Of a stretch of DNA of 64,000 nt, positions 9,261-19,625 are shown in pieces. The stretch is taken from contig OZ025835.1 in the NCBI GenBank assembly GCA_964019425.1, positions 186,001 through 250,000 of the forward strand. The letters run 5' to 3'. The position numbers were made by a program, and so were the translations under genes. The stretch comes from Flectonema sp. DT1601 (Eukaryota > Euglenozoa > Diplonemea > Diplonemida > Diplonemidae). Within the stretch, counting starts at the first letter, position 1. Every line of letters begins with the position of its first letter. A model generated the notes under the pieces. That model searched no databases. It worked only from the letters and a program-made list of their open reading frames with translations, and had not been told where the DNA came from.

Positions 9261-9903
9261 TGTTGTGAAGGGAGTAGTTCTGAAGGAAAAGTGAAAACTT
9301 ATGAGAGCCAGGCCAAGCACTAAAACGAGTACTACCGTTAACCTAAACCAATTACTAATTAGACTAGTAGCAACAACACAACTGCAGCATAAAGACCAAG
9401 AAAGGACAGGCAGTTTTTTAGCAGATCGTTTTACGTACGCAGGCAACTCAGTTACTTAAGGGACTCGCACACTAATTGCCTGAGGTGAGTTATTTATTTA
9501 AGAAAAGGAATATCGTTATTTAACTTTTACTTTATCAGAGAAGTTGCTCCCCAACACCCACTACATTCAATAAACAACAAGGTTTAGCAAATGGTGTGAG
9601 AGAGAGGGCAGTGACAGGTGGTTTTCATCGAGGAAAAATAAAAACAAAAACGTTAAGAAATTAACTAAACAGGTTGTAGCGTATTTTTTTAATGGGCGCT
9701 GTAACCATCATAAAAGTTAAATTCAATTACCCCAAGTGCCATTCAAACATCCCAGACCAGTGTTTGCGTTCCTTAATTGTGGAACACGAAGAGGGATCTG
9801 TTATGTCGGGTATTAGAAGCCAGCTACGGGTGTTTTTAAAAAGTTTCATAAAAACAATAAGAACAAGGTGGTGAGAGGTGGAGTATAAACCATCACATTA
9901 CAC
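9261..9903. other. Spacer containing start of duplicated GST/Cys-rich block
   Basis: The eS26 leader lies at 9261-9279. From about 9720 the sequence matches 49850 onward and 62940 onward (3' flank of the GST genes). No additional gene is seen. Confidence 0.6.
9280..9297 (-). promoter_or_regulatory. Acceptor-like 3' splice site before eS26 copy 1
   Basis: TTTTCACTTTTCCTTCAG on the minus strand, leaving a 19-nt leader ending CACAACA before ATG. It is pyrimidine-rich, unlike the ends of the internal introns. A trans-splice (or 5'-UTR intron) site is inferred. Confidence 0.7.
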
Positions 9904-10563
9904 TTACTGGAAAGTCTTGTAGATTGGCATCTTTGCCTCAGCGTAGTACGCCTTGACTGCAGGGATGCTGGCAATATGTTGTTTGTGGGCTTCGATGTTT
10001 TTGAATTCATCAATGCAACTGACAGGGATTCCATCAAGGAATCCAGACTTGAGTGGTTGAAACCAACAAAAGGCTGCGATGTCAGCAATAGTCAGGTAAT
10101 CACCGACTGCGAATCCACTCTTCGATTTCCCCAACAAAGTGTCAACGTAAGCAATCCACTTGTGAGCATCTCCTCCCGGTGCCATAGCCTTAGCACGGAA
10201 TGCTTCCTTCTCAGCCTGGTCTGCAATTTTGAAAGAAGCTCCGATAGGTCCGAACATCTCCGCCACGAAATCAATGAACTCATCAACTTCAAGAGAGAGC
10301 ACTGAGTCTTCTGGGTACAGACACTTTCCTTCAAACTTTGAAATCTTAGCAGCGTAACGTAACTGTGCGGCACTCTGTCCAATCACCTTGTCGCCAACGT
10401 ACATCAACGGAAGCTGCTTTGGAGCAACCTCACTCTTCAACTGCGCTCCCCATTCCTCTCCTGTCACTCGCTTGTCCTCAAACTCAATTCCTCCCAGGGT
10501 CAGTGCAAGCCTTGTTGGCTCAACACGTCCTGGCATTGGGAAGTACACAACTTTAATAGACAT
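9904..10563 (-). CDS. Glutathione S-transferase, sigma-like (block copy 1)
   Basis: Predicted 219 residues. It has the thioredoxin half with Tyr7 (VVYF), GRVEPTRLAL, cis-Pro KQLPLMYV and GQSAAQLRYAAK, and the helical half with GDYLTIADIAAFCW. The class is sigma-like by motif. It differs from the copies at 50016 and 63107 at only a handful of residues (for example FGPIGASFKI here, FAPLGASFKM at 50016). An acceptor (CTCGTTCTCCTCACAG) lies 30 nt upstream of ATG, with a second possible one (CTATTCAG) 8 nt upstream. It lies downstream of the Cys-rich gene in the same direction, with about 600 bp between. Strong C-ending codon preference suggests abundant expression. Confidence 0.95.
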   Translation of the reverse strand: MSIKVVYFPMPGRVEPTRLALTLGGIEFEDKRVTGEEWGAQLKSEVAPKQLPLMYVGDKVIGQSAAQLRYAAKISKFEGKCLYPEDSVLSLEVDEFIDFVAEMFGPIGASFKIADQAEKEAFRAKAMAPGGDAHKWIAYVDTLLGKSKSGFAVGDYLTIADIAAFCWFQPLKSGFLDGIPVSCIDEFKNIEAHKQHIASIPAVKAYYAEAKMPIYKTFQ

Positions 10564-11160
10564 TAGTTTGACTGAATAGGGTGTTTTTATAATCTGTGAG
10601 GAGAACGAGAAGATAATAATTCAGGCGGCAGCCGCGCTAATATCTTTTTACAAAGCGAACGGTCGCTATCAGGAGAGAGGAATAAAATCAACTGTTTGTT
10701 AAAAAACAGCAAAGAAGATTGTTAGGAAAATAGGGAAAAAATCAATCATGCGCAAGTGAATTGATTTTCAACCAACTGGCATCTGTCAAGATCACACTGC
10801 TCCCAATCGTAACTCAGTACCGGACGTTAGTCGACTGGCAAATTAGACCAACGACGACTAATTCTTTCGGCAGCAGCTGAGTTATGATTGTCAGCAAAAA
10901 AGTAGGAAACAATGAAAAGTGAATTGGAAACCACAACAAGAAACAAGATAATGGAAATAGAAGACGAGATAAAAAGAATCTCCTTGTTGTTTAATCAGAA
11001 TAATAATAAATAATAATGAAAAGAAAGTAATCAAAAAGAATCTCACAAACGGGTCACCAACCAGCACAACTGAGGATCTCAGCTGCAGTTCTCCTGAGGA
11101 ATCAAGAGACACTGGATAATAGATCGTTTGATGTAAAACAATTGAAGTCGTCATTTCAAC
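10564..11160. other. Spacer between Cys-rich gene and GST (copy 1)
   Basis: Non-coding, almost identical to 50676-51272. It contains an inverted repeat, TTAGTCG at 10827-10833 with CGACTAA at 10855-10861, conserved in each block copy. Confidence 0.6.
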
Positions 11161-11982
11161 TCAAAGCGAGCAATCGAATTGGTAGCACGGGTCGGTGACA
11201 CACACTCTCCTCACATCCTGACAAGTGTGTCCAGCATCACAAGGCTTGTCTTGACAAGTAATGTCTGACCACTTCTTGCACACAGCTCCCTCCCCATTCT
11301 CAGAGATCAGGCAGTCGGTCCCCGCAGCGCATCTCACAGAAGCGCAGTGATCCCTCACACAGGTTGGCACAGGGTCGCAAGGAGGAGCAAAGCAATTCAC
11401 ATCTTTCATGTAGCAAACCTCCAGATCTCCACACCCACCGCACGGATTCGTCGTAGGCTGCGATCTCGCCACGCACGTCTCAACCGGATCGCAAGGTGTC
11501 GTCACACACTGCACCTGCTGCAACTGGCATTCCTCTCCCTCCCCACACTGCAACTCGCAAGGCCTGTCTACGCAAGTCGGCTGCTTGTCACACGGAGCCT
11601 GCACGCATTGAACTTCCTCAAGTGAACACTTCTGCTTCCACTCGCACTGGTGGTTCTCACACTTCGAGCAGTCGCAGTGGAGAAGCTCAGTCAAGACAGG
11701 TGTTACTTTGCACTGCTTACTCTTCTTACAGCTGAACACGTTTCCCTGTCTCTGCTCACATCTGTTTGGTGTGTTTACTACGTACTTTAAGTTATGAGTG
11801 CAAGGATTGTAGTCAACTGAGAACACTACTTCTTCACCAGCAGTGCATCCCTGAGTCAACTTCTCCAGTTGGGTCACAACACCGTGTCCTGGTGGTGATA
11901 GCAGCTCACAACTGTTACCACATTGAGGGAAGCAGGCAGCTGAGAAGGCAACCAGAGTAGAGGCGGTAGCGGCGCGGAACAT
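11161..11982 (-). CDS. Secreted cysteine-rich repeat protein (block copy 1)
   Basis: Predicted 273 residues with roughly 40 cysteines. An N-terminal signal peptide is likely (MFRAATASTLVAFSAACFP). After a first domain of about 90 residues come four or five imperfect repeats built on CxxxxVxCxxxPCDPxxTCV (for example VQCVTTPCDPVETCV and VNCFAPPCDPVPTCV), resembling small disulfide-knotted extracellular modules. I cannot name the family. A protease-inhibitor-like or adhesive wall/matrix role is speculation. ATG 11982 is chosen over the in-frame ATG 20 codons upstream because AGTTTCTTCTTTCTCAG lies between them, 32 nt before it. The 51273 copy differs at only a few residues. Confidence 0.9.
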   Translation of the reverse strand: MFRAATASTLVAFSAACFPQCGNSCELLSPPGHGVVTQLEKLTQGCTAGEEVVFSVDYNPCTHNLKYVVNTPNRCEQRQGNVFSCKKSKQCKVTPVLTELLHCDCSKCENHQCEWKQKCSLEEVQCVQAPCDKQPTCVDRPCELQCGEGEECQLQQVQCVTTPCDPVETCVARSQPTTNPCGGCGDLEVCYMKDVNCFAPPCDPVPTCVRDHCASVRCAAGTDCLISENGEGAVCKKWSDITCQDKPCDAGHTCQDVRRVCVTDPCYQFDCSL

Positions 11983-12523
11983 TGTTATTAAGTGGTCGAG
12001 CGGGTTAAAGTTAACTGAGAAAGAAGAAACTAAAAAACACATTCACCACGCAGAAACCAATCAAGAAAGTCGATCCTCAATTTTAACAACTGCAAACCAC
12101 AACCAGAGATGACAGAAGAAAAAATAGAATGACAAAGAAAGAAAGAAATTTGCATTTCGACGAATTATTATCGCGGAACATTATTAAAGTAATTATTATA
12201 AATAATTACCTCAATATATACCGAGAACGATAATAATTCAACACGTGACTCTGACACCATCCTGCGGTTACGACACTAAATATTAAATAAACTATCCTGG
12301 TGAGAAAATGGAATTAAATCAGACGCACCGTGTAGAAAAAGACACAAAGTTCACCAACGGGTCTTAGTGACTTTGTTGACTAGTCCTCCACCCCTCTGGA
12401 GAAGTCTTCTTTTTTTTTTTTAATTTTTTCCTTTTTTTTTCCCGTTCCTCTCACATCCTGTTACGTGCTGCAACACCCAACTTTGCAGTTCACGAACTCA
12501 AAATGACTGCAAACGAAGAGAAC
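11983..12523. other. Spacer upstream of Cys-rich gene
   Basis: The first 180 bp belong to the duplicated block. The remainder is unique AT-rich sequence with a T11 run. No gene is seen. Confidence 0.5.
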
Positions 12524-12853
12524 TTACTTTCTGGCGGCACCTGGACGAGGGAATCTTCTTGGTGGAGTTCTGACCTTTCTCAAAGTGACGGAACGAACAC
12601 GAACCTGACGACTGTGAATAGCACAAGCCACACAGTAGTGAAGCTTCAAGTACAACTTTGGAAGCTGGTATCCGGCAATCGCACTGGCCTCAGTCATATC
12701 TCTGACGGCAGCGCTCTCAACCATGTTTCTTACAATGAATCTCTTGCATGCCTTGTCCTTTGGGCACATCTTGGCACAGTTGCTGCATCTGATGGATGAG
12801 CAATGACCTCTTCCCTTCTTGTTACGTCCATGGTTTCTTCTCTTGATAGTCAT
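12524..12853 (-). CDS. RPS26: 40S ribosomal protein eS26, copy 2
   Basis: Predicted protein identical to copy 1 (109 residues), and the coding DNA appears identical at every base I compared. The flanks are unrelated to the other copies except for the leader end CACAACA before ATG. The acceptor TTTATCAATCTCTCAG lies 17 nt upstream. Downstream, the sequence differs from the second base after the stop codon. It sits between the third eS26 copy (upstream) and the Cys-rich gene (downstream). Confidence 0.97.
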   Translation of the reverse strand: MTIKRRNHGRNKKGRGHCSSIRCSNCAKMCPKDKACKRFIVRNMVESAAVRDMTEASAIAGYQLPKLYLKLHYCVACAIHSRQVRVRSVTLRKVRTPPRRFPRPGAARK

Positions 12854-12870
12854 TGTTGTGAGAGGGTTAT

Positions 12871-12886
12871 CTGAGAGATTGATAAA
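12871..12886 (-). promoter_or_regulatory. Acceptor-like 3' splice site before eS26 copy 2
   Basis: TTTATCAATCTCTCAG, leaving a 17-nt leader. Same interpretation as at 9280. Confidence 0.65.
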
Positions 12887-13276
12887 TAATTTTATTGATA
12901 TCTAAATATTGAATAAATGTTCCCTTAGACATGTGTACTTATCGTTGTTCTATTACAGACAGATGCCTGGTTATTGTTTTATGATCACTTTTAAATGTTT
13001 CACAAAGGTTTAAATGACAGAGTAATAATATTTCGACTTCCCTATCCTGTTAAAGATAAATAATAATGGGTGTTCATGAAGGACCGAAATACTAAAACTA
13101 TTCCTTTACGAAAAGGATGTTTTCCACTTCTTTGTTTTCCTACTGTCGTTATTTCTATCTTTTTTTACCGTTCATGGCGCAAGCAGTTTGATTGATGGTC
13201 TTGTCGCCACATAATGTGGTTCGGTCGTTATTTACAAGAAAGGGAATCAAGTGATTGATGTGCCGCAACTGGCAGC
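12887..13276. other. Spacer between eS26 copies 2 and 3
   Basis: AT-rich unique sequence. No gene is seen, and there is no similarity to the other eS26 flanks. Confidence 0.5.
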
Positions 13277-13606
13277 TTACTTTCTGGCGGCACCTGGACG
13301 AGGGAATCTTCTTGGTGGAGTTCTGACCTTTCTCAAAGTGACGGAACGAACACGAACCTGACGACTGTGAATAGCACAAGCCACACAGTAGTGAAGCTTC
13401 AAGTACAACTTTGGAAGCTGGTATCCGGCAATCGCACTGGCCTCAGTCATATCTCTGACGGCAGCGCTCTCAACCATGTTTCTTACAATGAATCTCTTGC
13501 ATGCCTTGTCCTTTGGGCACATCTTGGCACAGTTGCTGCATCTGATGGATGAGCAATGACCTCTTCCCTTCTTGTTACGTCCATGGTTTCTTCTCTTGAT
13601 AGTCAT
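13277..13606 (-). CDS. RPS26: 40S ribosomal protein eS26, copy 3
   Basis: Third identical 109-residue eS26 with the zinc-binding Cys pairs. The leader is only 14 nt after TTTAAATCCATTCTAG and again ends CACAACA before ATG. The 3' flank is unrelated to copies 1 and 2. Tandem with copy 2 at a spacing of about 420 bp. Confidence 0.97.
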   Translation of the reverse strand: MTIKRRNHGRNKKGRGHCSSIRCSNCAKMCPKDKACKRFIVRNMVESAAVRDMTEASAIAGYQLPKLYLKLHYCVACAIHSRQVRVRSVTLRKVRTPPRRFPRPGAARK

Positions 13607-13620
13607 TGTTGTGAAGAGTT

Positions 13621-13636
13621 CTAGAATGGATTTAAA
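13621..13636 (-). promoter_or_regulatory. Acceptor-like 3' splice site before eS26 copy 3
   Basis: TTTAAATCCATTCTAG on the minus strand, 14 nt before ATG. Confidence 0.6.
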
Positions 13637-14820
13637 TAATATTTGTTTTCTCAGTCAACACCAAATCCAACTTCCAGATGTTCAGTATTTTCTGTAATCC
13701 ATTTATATATTCCTGAAGTGTACAACGAGAATACTAACGTCTTAACAGTCAGAGTATGTAACTCAAACGTACTAAATCGATCAATGTTCAAGGGGGTCCG
13801 TTTTTTTTTTTTTTTTTTCCCCTTTTCCTACTCCACTGGGTTTGTGTGTTTTTCTTCTTCGTTCCGTCGTTTCTTTTTTTTTTTTTTTTTTTTTTTTTCC
13901 ATTATTCTTTTTTTTTCATTCCATGCTTAGCCTTTACCAGTTGCTGGTTTCTCTCAGTTTGTTACCGCAGTGGAGGAACTGATTAATAAGATAAAGAGAA
14001 TTAGGTAACTCCTATCTTGCATTTGTAAGAACAACATAAAAGTTGTTATATCGCCGGCTTTGAACCGACGTATAAACTAATGCCAATTCTTTTTTTTCTT
14101 TGCCGAAGAAATCGCGAAGTTCCCTGAGGTTCTTCAGGGGCTGTTGTGTGATTATTTTTTTCTAAGAAAAGGGAAATTAACACCTAGGTTATAAGAAAGC
14201 TAGACACCGTACGATATTTAGCCCCTTTTTTTTTTTTTTTTTTTTTTGTCTAGAAAAAGAACTCTTGCATTGTATTTCCATCAGTCTCAGACCGCAGTAC
14301 TACAACCCCCGCCACCCCCACCCAGAGGCAACACGCGTACGCTCGCAACGAATTACGAAACCGGAAAGTAATTTACGTAACATGGAAGAAACGTAGGGGG
14401 AAAGCACTGACTTTGCTTTGCAAACAGGGAAAACGAACGAAAAATAGACGCAGAAATTAGTACTAAAATAGCAGCCTTTCTTTCGGTAAACAGAAAGAAA
14501 GAGAATCCATACACAATAATCGAGTAGCAAAATGTCAGGACGCAGGAACAGGTCAGAAAAAAGCTGTCGAGACAACTTTGCTTTCACCGATTTTTTTTTT
14601 TTTTTTTTTTTACATTTTTTTTTTCTTATTTCACCCGGCAGGCATCACTCGAAAAAGAATAATTTGCAACACCAACAACAAATCTTTTTGTAAAAGTGAA
14701 AACGAAAACTGCAAAAGTGCAGAGATACATTTCCTATTGTCCCTATTGCTCTACCTGGTTTCTACATTACGACCACTGTGAAAACTGCATCTACCCTACT
14801 AAACTTTACTATACTGTTTT

Positions 14821-14860
<40 letters not shown>

Positions 14861-15200
14861 TCCGTTTATGTTTTCGCTTATCATTTATTCCGTTGGGGGG
14901 GGGAGCGCAGACACATAACTAATTTTTTTTTTTTTTTTTGTCTGTCGTGACCTTCTTGTTACCTTCAATTTACCTTTTTTTTTTTTTTTTTTTTTTTTTG
15001 GTTTTGTTTTGTTTTTTTTTAAATAATTACTGCTTAAAAAAAAACCTTGTAAAAAAGCAAAAATCGATCAGAAAATAAAAAAAAGTAAAAAAGCACAAAA
15101 AAATAAAATAAAAACCAGAATTTAATAACGTCAAACAGACAAAATTGCCGTAGCGAAAGAAAAAAAAAGGGAAACAAAATAGAGAAAAAAGGGCAACTGA
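13637..15200. other. Gene-free homopolymer-rich stretch
   Basis: About 1.5 kb with T runs up to about 36 nt (near 14826-14859), a G9 run near 14895 and many runs of 15-25 nt. A partial T-arm-like sequence (GTCGGTTCAAAGCCGGC, minus strand, near 14055-14075) is not embedded in a full tRNA. No gene is supported. Confidence 0.6.
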
Positions 15201-17146
15201 TCAAAGCTCATCTTCCAGATTGACATATTTAAATGTGAAGTCCGGTTGCACTCGTGTTTGCCATCCTTCTTCGTAGTCAAAGTACATGTAAGCACCTCGT
15301 TCGAATCTGTTGTATTTTATTTGATTTACCTCAGAGCCACACTCAAACTAAATTAAGAAATAACAGTAAAACGTTTACATACTCTTCATCTACTACAGTT
15401 GGTGGATCAGCTCTTTGAAACCATTTGAGAAATTTCTTATGAAATCTCCACATTTGTCTCTTCAATTCCTTCGCAGCAAGGAACTGTTGGTAGGAATTCT
15501 GTTGGTAGTAGAAGATGAAGAACAGGGCATCGGTGTCGAAGCGTGAGAAGGTAACAGGTTGTTCAAAAATGGCGTGTGGCTGCTGGGGGTAGTAGCTGGG
15601 GGTTTTGTACGGGTTTGGCGGAACGTACGGTTGACGTTTGCGGGTATCTTCAGGAACAGGAAGATTACCACAAGATTGCTCAAGCATTTTGAGTACGTTT
15701 GCTCTGGTCTCGTCTGATTGCGGTGCGGGTTCAGCAGGAGGAGGAGAAGAAGCAGTTGGCTGGATAGCAGGTGTGACAGCAGGAACAGCAGCTGCAGCAG
15801 GAGCAGGAGCTGTTGCTTTCAGAGCTGTCTGTCTGGTCTTCATAGTCGGTGATGATGAACCACTCGCTGCAGGTGCCGCTACTGCTCTGCTTGGACTAAC
15901 ACTTGCCGGACTTGGTGCTTGTCTTGTAGCCGTTGCATTCAAAGGTGCTGGTTGCTGACTAACCTGTACCTTCTTCGCTCCCGCCGCGGCAACTGTTGGT
16001 GACGATCCCGCAGATGCATTCGTTGGATTTGCTGACTGTTTTCCCTGTTTTGTTGTTATTTTGTTGGCTAATCATTCCTAGCTTTTCAGTACTGTAGAAT
16101 AAAAACAAAACCTCATCAAAGTTATGACATACCTTAGCATTAGCAGCGAACGTAGCAGCAACTGGTTGTTGCTTCGGGGTTTCCTTACTGGCTGTCGTGT
16201 TGGTAGCAGTCGTAGGTGCAGTAGTGGTAGTGGCAGCAGCCGCAACAACAGCAGGCTTTGTAAGTGGTGCAGAAGGTGGAGTTACTATACTTGGTGTCGT
16301 AGGAGTAGAAACCTTCTCCGCTTGTTCTGCGGCTTCCTTTTTGCCAGCCTTTCGTTTTTCGCGTTCCCGTTCCTTGGCTTCCTTTTTGGTAAGAGGTTCA
16401 TCCTTTTTATCAATGGTTGGTTGAGTAGGGGTATCAGGATCATCCATATCATCAGGGATGACGTCTAAGTATATTCCTTCGAGTTCTATGCTATCATAAC
16501 TGCTGTCTTGATTACAATCAACAAAATGAGTAATTGGTTCTTGTAAAGCTTCAACATCTTGTGCTGATACTTGATCATTGTCAAGCATTCGAAGGAGTTG
16601 CTCTAATTTAGCAATATGGAATCGGTATTGGACGATGCGTTCTTTTCCCGCTTCGACATCACCTCCCCGACCCTTTCCTCGTTTTGCCCTTCGACTGTTT
16701 CCACCTTCAATATCAGCCTCACATTGCTCTCGTTGTTGTTGAAGGTTATCAATCGCAGAGTTCATCCATTGTCGATTCGCTTCTTTTGCCATCTCTTCAG
16801 GATCTTCCTTGGCAGGTAGTGAGAGTCCTATTTTCGAAAATGTTTTAATTTTCGCCTCTCTTTCACAAGCTTTAAACTGTTCCATTTTTGCTTCTATATT
16901 CCTCCTCGCTTCATCTATTTGTCGTTTATCTCTGATATCACTCATCCCCTGCCAGGTTTTGATTTGTTCTCTCATTCTCTGAAGCTTTTTTGTTTCACTC
17001 TTCAGGTCTGCTTGCAGCCTTTCCTTCAGATTCGTGGCGCTTGCGTTGTGAAGCTTTTCCCAGATGTCATCAAATAAACTGATCCCTTCTGTTACTTTAC
17101 GAACTACTCGATCAATCTCTGCGGCTAGTTTTTGCTTTTGAGCCAT
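15201..17146 (-). CDS. CNOT3: CCR4-NOT complex subunit 3 (NOT3/NOT5)
   Basis: Predicted 593 residues in three exons: 16133-17146, 15383-16044 and 15201-15306. The introns at 16045-16132 and 15307-15382 have GTATGT donors and ACAG ends. The N-terminal NOT3 domain starts AQKQKLAAEIDRVVRKV and includes IKTWQGMSDIRDK and the conserved FVDCNQD...YLDVIPDD. A Pro/Ala/Thr-rich linker follows. The C-terminal NOT box contains TRKRQPYVPPNPYKTP, FDTDALFFIFYYQ and, across the last intron, FERGAYMYFDYEEGWQTR. Shorter than human CNOT3 (753) but complete. It acts in cytoplasmic mRNA deadenylation and repression, where NOT2-NOT3 dimers bind NOT1. The start follows an acceptor 13 nt upstream (TTTTTTGTCTGCAG). 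Confidence 0.95.
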
Positions 17147-18875
17147 TTCCTTGTGTGTTCTGCAGACAAAAAAGTAAAATCTAACATTCATACTTATGGG
17201 TTGGGATCCTTCTGTCACCCTCCTTCATCATTTATTGAGTCTGACAAATTAAATATTTTGTTTTTTTTTGTCTTCTCTCAATACAAAAAAAAAAAAAAAC
17301 ATCCAACAAAGAGAAGCTGAAGTATGGCTGGAGGTTGGTAGTACACTCCCCCCCTGCAGACATAACAAAACAGAAAACGTTGTACGGAAGGCAACGCCAG
17401 CATGCATAAACTTTTAAATAATTGTGTTGTATAACAGCAACACAACAATATGAATATAAATACAAACTCCTTTTTTATACGAATGAGTTGATTGAGAGGA
17501 TGGATATTGTACTTTAGAACAAGGAATTATAACACAATTGCAGACATGATTCGTGCAAAAAAAAAAAAAAAAAAAAAAAAAACTGAATACGAAGTGATGC
17601 AAACATCTACGCCAATGCACAGATTACTGACAAACACTACGAAATTGCAATATCAAAAAAATAATAATATTTTTTTTTTTTTTTTTTTTTTTAATGATTC
17701 AGTAAATCAGAACCAATCTTCCAGAGAAACAAAAACCGAAACCACACGACAGGTAATTTAGTTAGTATTAATAATTATCAGTCAATCAAATCAGGCAAAA
17801 TTTCGTAGGACAACAAACAAGTTGGTTTCGGGGCTAAGATTAAAAACAATCTTTCTTCGGACCATCGTTGGTAATTTATATTTACATACCGTGTGGGTGG
17901 CAAAAAAAAAAAAACAAAACAAATAAAATGAAACAACAAGGTAGTCACGCGGATAAAAGTAAGTACACGAGAATGAGTACACACAGACTTTAAGTTAAGA
18001 TAATTCAATGGTAGCATAACTTGCGGCAATAAAGCACAGTCTCTGGATAACCCACAGCAACAAGAAGGAATTGTGTTAAAATATGAGTTTGTTATTAAAT
18101 CAAGATATAAAAAAAGAAGAAAAAAACACATTTGTTCTGCTGTTCCTTTAATTATACTACTCTTTCCCTCCCTTAGGAACTTCATTTTGATTTTTTTTCG
18201 ATTATTCGGATTTTATCAAGGTTTCTATTTCAAAAAAAGAAAAGTAGTCATCTCAGTGTGAATAATATTATTTATTAATATCACGTTTATTACTCTTCCG
18301 TGAGACAGGATTCTGTGTCACGACAACAGCAGAGACAGGGATGGTTGTTGACAAACTATTCTCCAAGTCACCTCTTTAAGTTTAATTAACAGGTTTAGTT
18401 GTTTTCAATAGTCTGAAATGAAGGGGAAAGTGAAAAACTTTTTTTAAAAAAAAAAACCCGCTCAGCAAGAAATGAAAAACAAACAACATAACCGCGCCGC
18501 ACAAAAAGGGAAGGCAATCACGAAATATAATTTTAAAAAAAAAAAGTGCTTATATATAAATACTGAAGGTCACTAACAATAAAAAGCTTAGTCACACAGA
18601 AAAAAAAACACAACTCTCAGAGTGTATCATTTTGTCTTCGAAACTCTCACAAACAACAAGAGACGCAGACCGTAGAGGTAAACGACTAATTGAAGAGAGA
18701 AGACGCTTTATATTTTGTGAACAACCAACAACGAAAAAAAAATTTATTTTAATTAAAAAATGTGGGAAATTGAAATCACACCCTATCGGTTGGAACAAAA
18801 GAAGAAGAAGAAAAAAAAAAACTTCTGCTAAGCAACAAGACTTGTTGACAGAAATCTGGAAAGGATATATTTTTA

Positions 18876-18906
<31 letters not shown>

Positions 18907-19625
18907 TGGTTGCCCTATCTTCGTCATACGCAGCAACAAGCAATGATGGTTGAGGAAAAGATACAAATCTACACAAAAAAAAAAAACACCACACGAATAA
19001 CTCCAACCAAATTATTGCCAAAAAGGCCAAATTTTTTGTCAAATATAAAACAGTTATTAAATATGAATCGAAGACATCAAAAAAAAGAAGAAAAAATAAA
19101 TTAAATAACAACAAAAAAGAAGCTTTTGGTAACAATTATCAATACCAATATAGATGATAAAGAGCGAAAGTATCAACAAAACAAACGGAGTTGAACTGTT
19201 TCAAGTACCAACACCGATTTCAGAAATAGCAGTAAACTTCAAAGGAAAAGATTTACTTAACCCAGAAAGTTCGGAGATGTAACTTGATAAATATTTTTTA
19301 AAAAAAAAAGTCCTAATGAAAAAAGGCAGCGTAAATACAGAATGACAACCTTTCTATTATTTGTTCATTTTTGTCAGGACACACCGACAGAGAACATCTC
19401 TCTCTCTCTCTCCCAGATAATTTTGCTGCACGCCACACGGGATTTGGCGACACAGGCGCCACAAGAAAAATAAAATAAAACGAATTCCTTTTCAATATTT
19501 TTGCTTAACAACAACAACAACCACGAAATTTGTCATTCCAGTGACTTAGGTTGCTAGTGAGTGGTTGATAAAATTAACCAGAAGTCGTCTACAGTTTGAA
19601 GTTATCACCACCATCACAACTTAAT
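17147..19625. other. Gene-free stretch of 2.5 kb
   Basis: No frame here has credible composition. The longer open stretches are translations of A and T runs. It includes T22 near 17670, A25 near 17558, a (CT)n run at about 19397-19412 and no recognised RNA gene. One of the two largest gene-free gaps in the window. Confidence 0.6.
17160..17177 (-). promoter_or_regulatory. Acceptor-like 3' splice site before CNOT3
   Basis: TTTTACTTTTTTGTCTGCAG on the minus strand, leaving a 13-nt leader AACACACAAGGAA before ATG. The two internal introns of the same gene end AAACAG and ACAACAG without a T/C tract, which makes the contrast clear within one gene. Confidence 0.7.

Larger units (their letters stand above)
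9720..12160 (-). repeat. GST + Cys-rich duplicated block, copy 1
   Basis: About 2.4 kb holding one Cys-rich gene and one GST gene in the same order, spacing and orientation as at about 49850-52270, with very few differences (including spacer bases). The right edge is near the shared GAAAGAAATTTGCATTTCGACG, after which the two loci diverge. Confidence 0.9.

Noticed and set aside
9261-9446. N-terminal extension of eS26 copy 1 with a hydrophobic stretch
   Set aside because: The extension crosses the acceptor at 9280-9297, is absent from the other two copies and from the family.
14040-14110. Possible tRNA on the minus strand (GTCGGTTCAAAGCCGGC resembles a T-arm, followed by a T run)
   Set aside because: No matching acceptor 5' strand, D-arm or anticodon arm fits upstream. 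At most a chance B-box.
17232-19135. Several open frames of 60-135 codons on both strands
   Set aside because: They translate A and T runs (Lys or Phe strings) and lack acceptors, conserved motifs or similarity to anything nearby.
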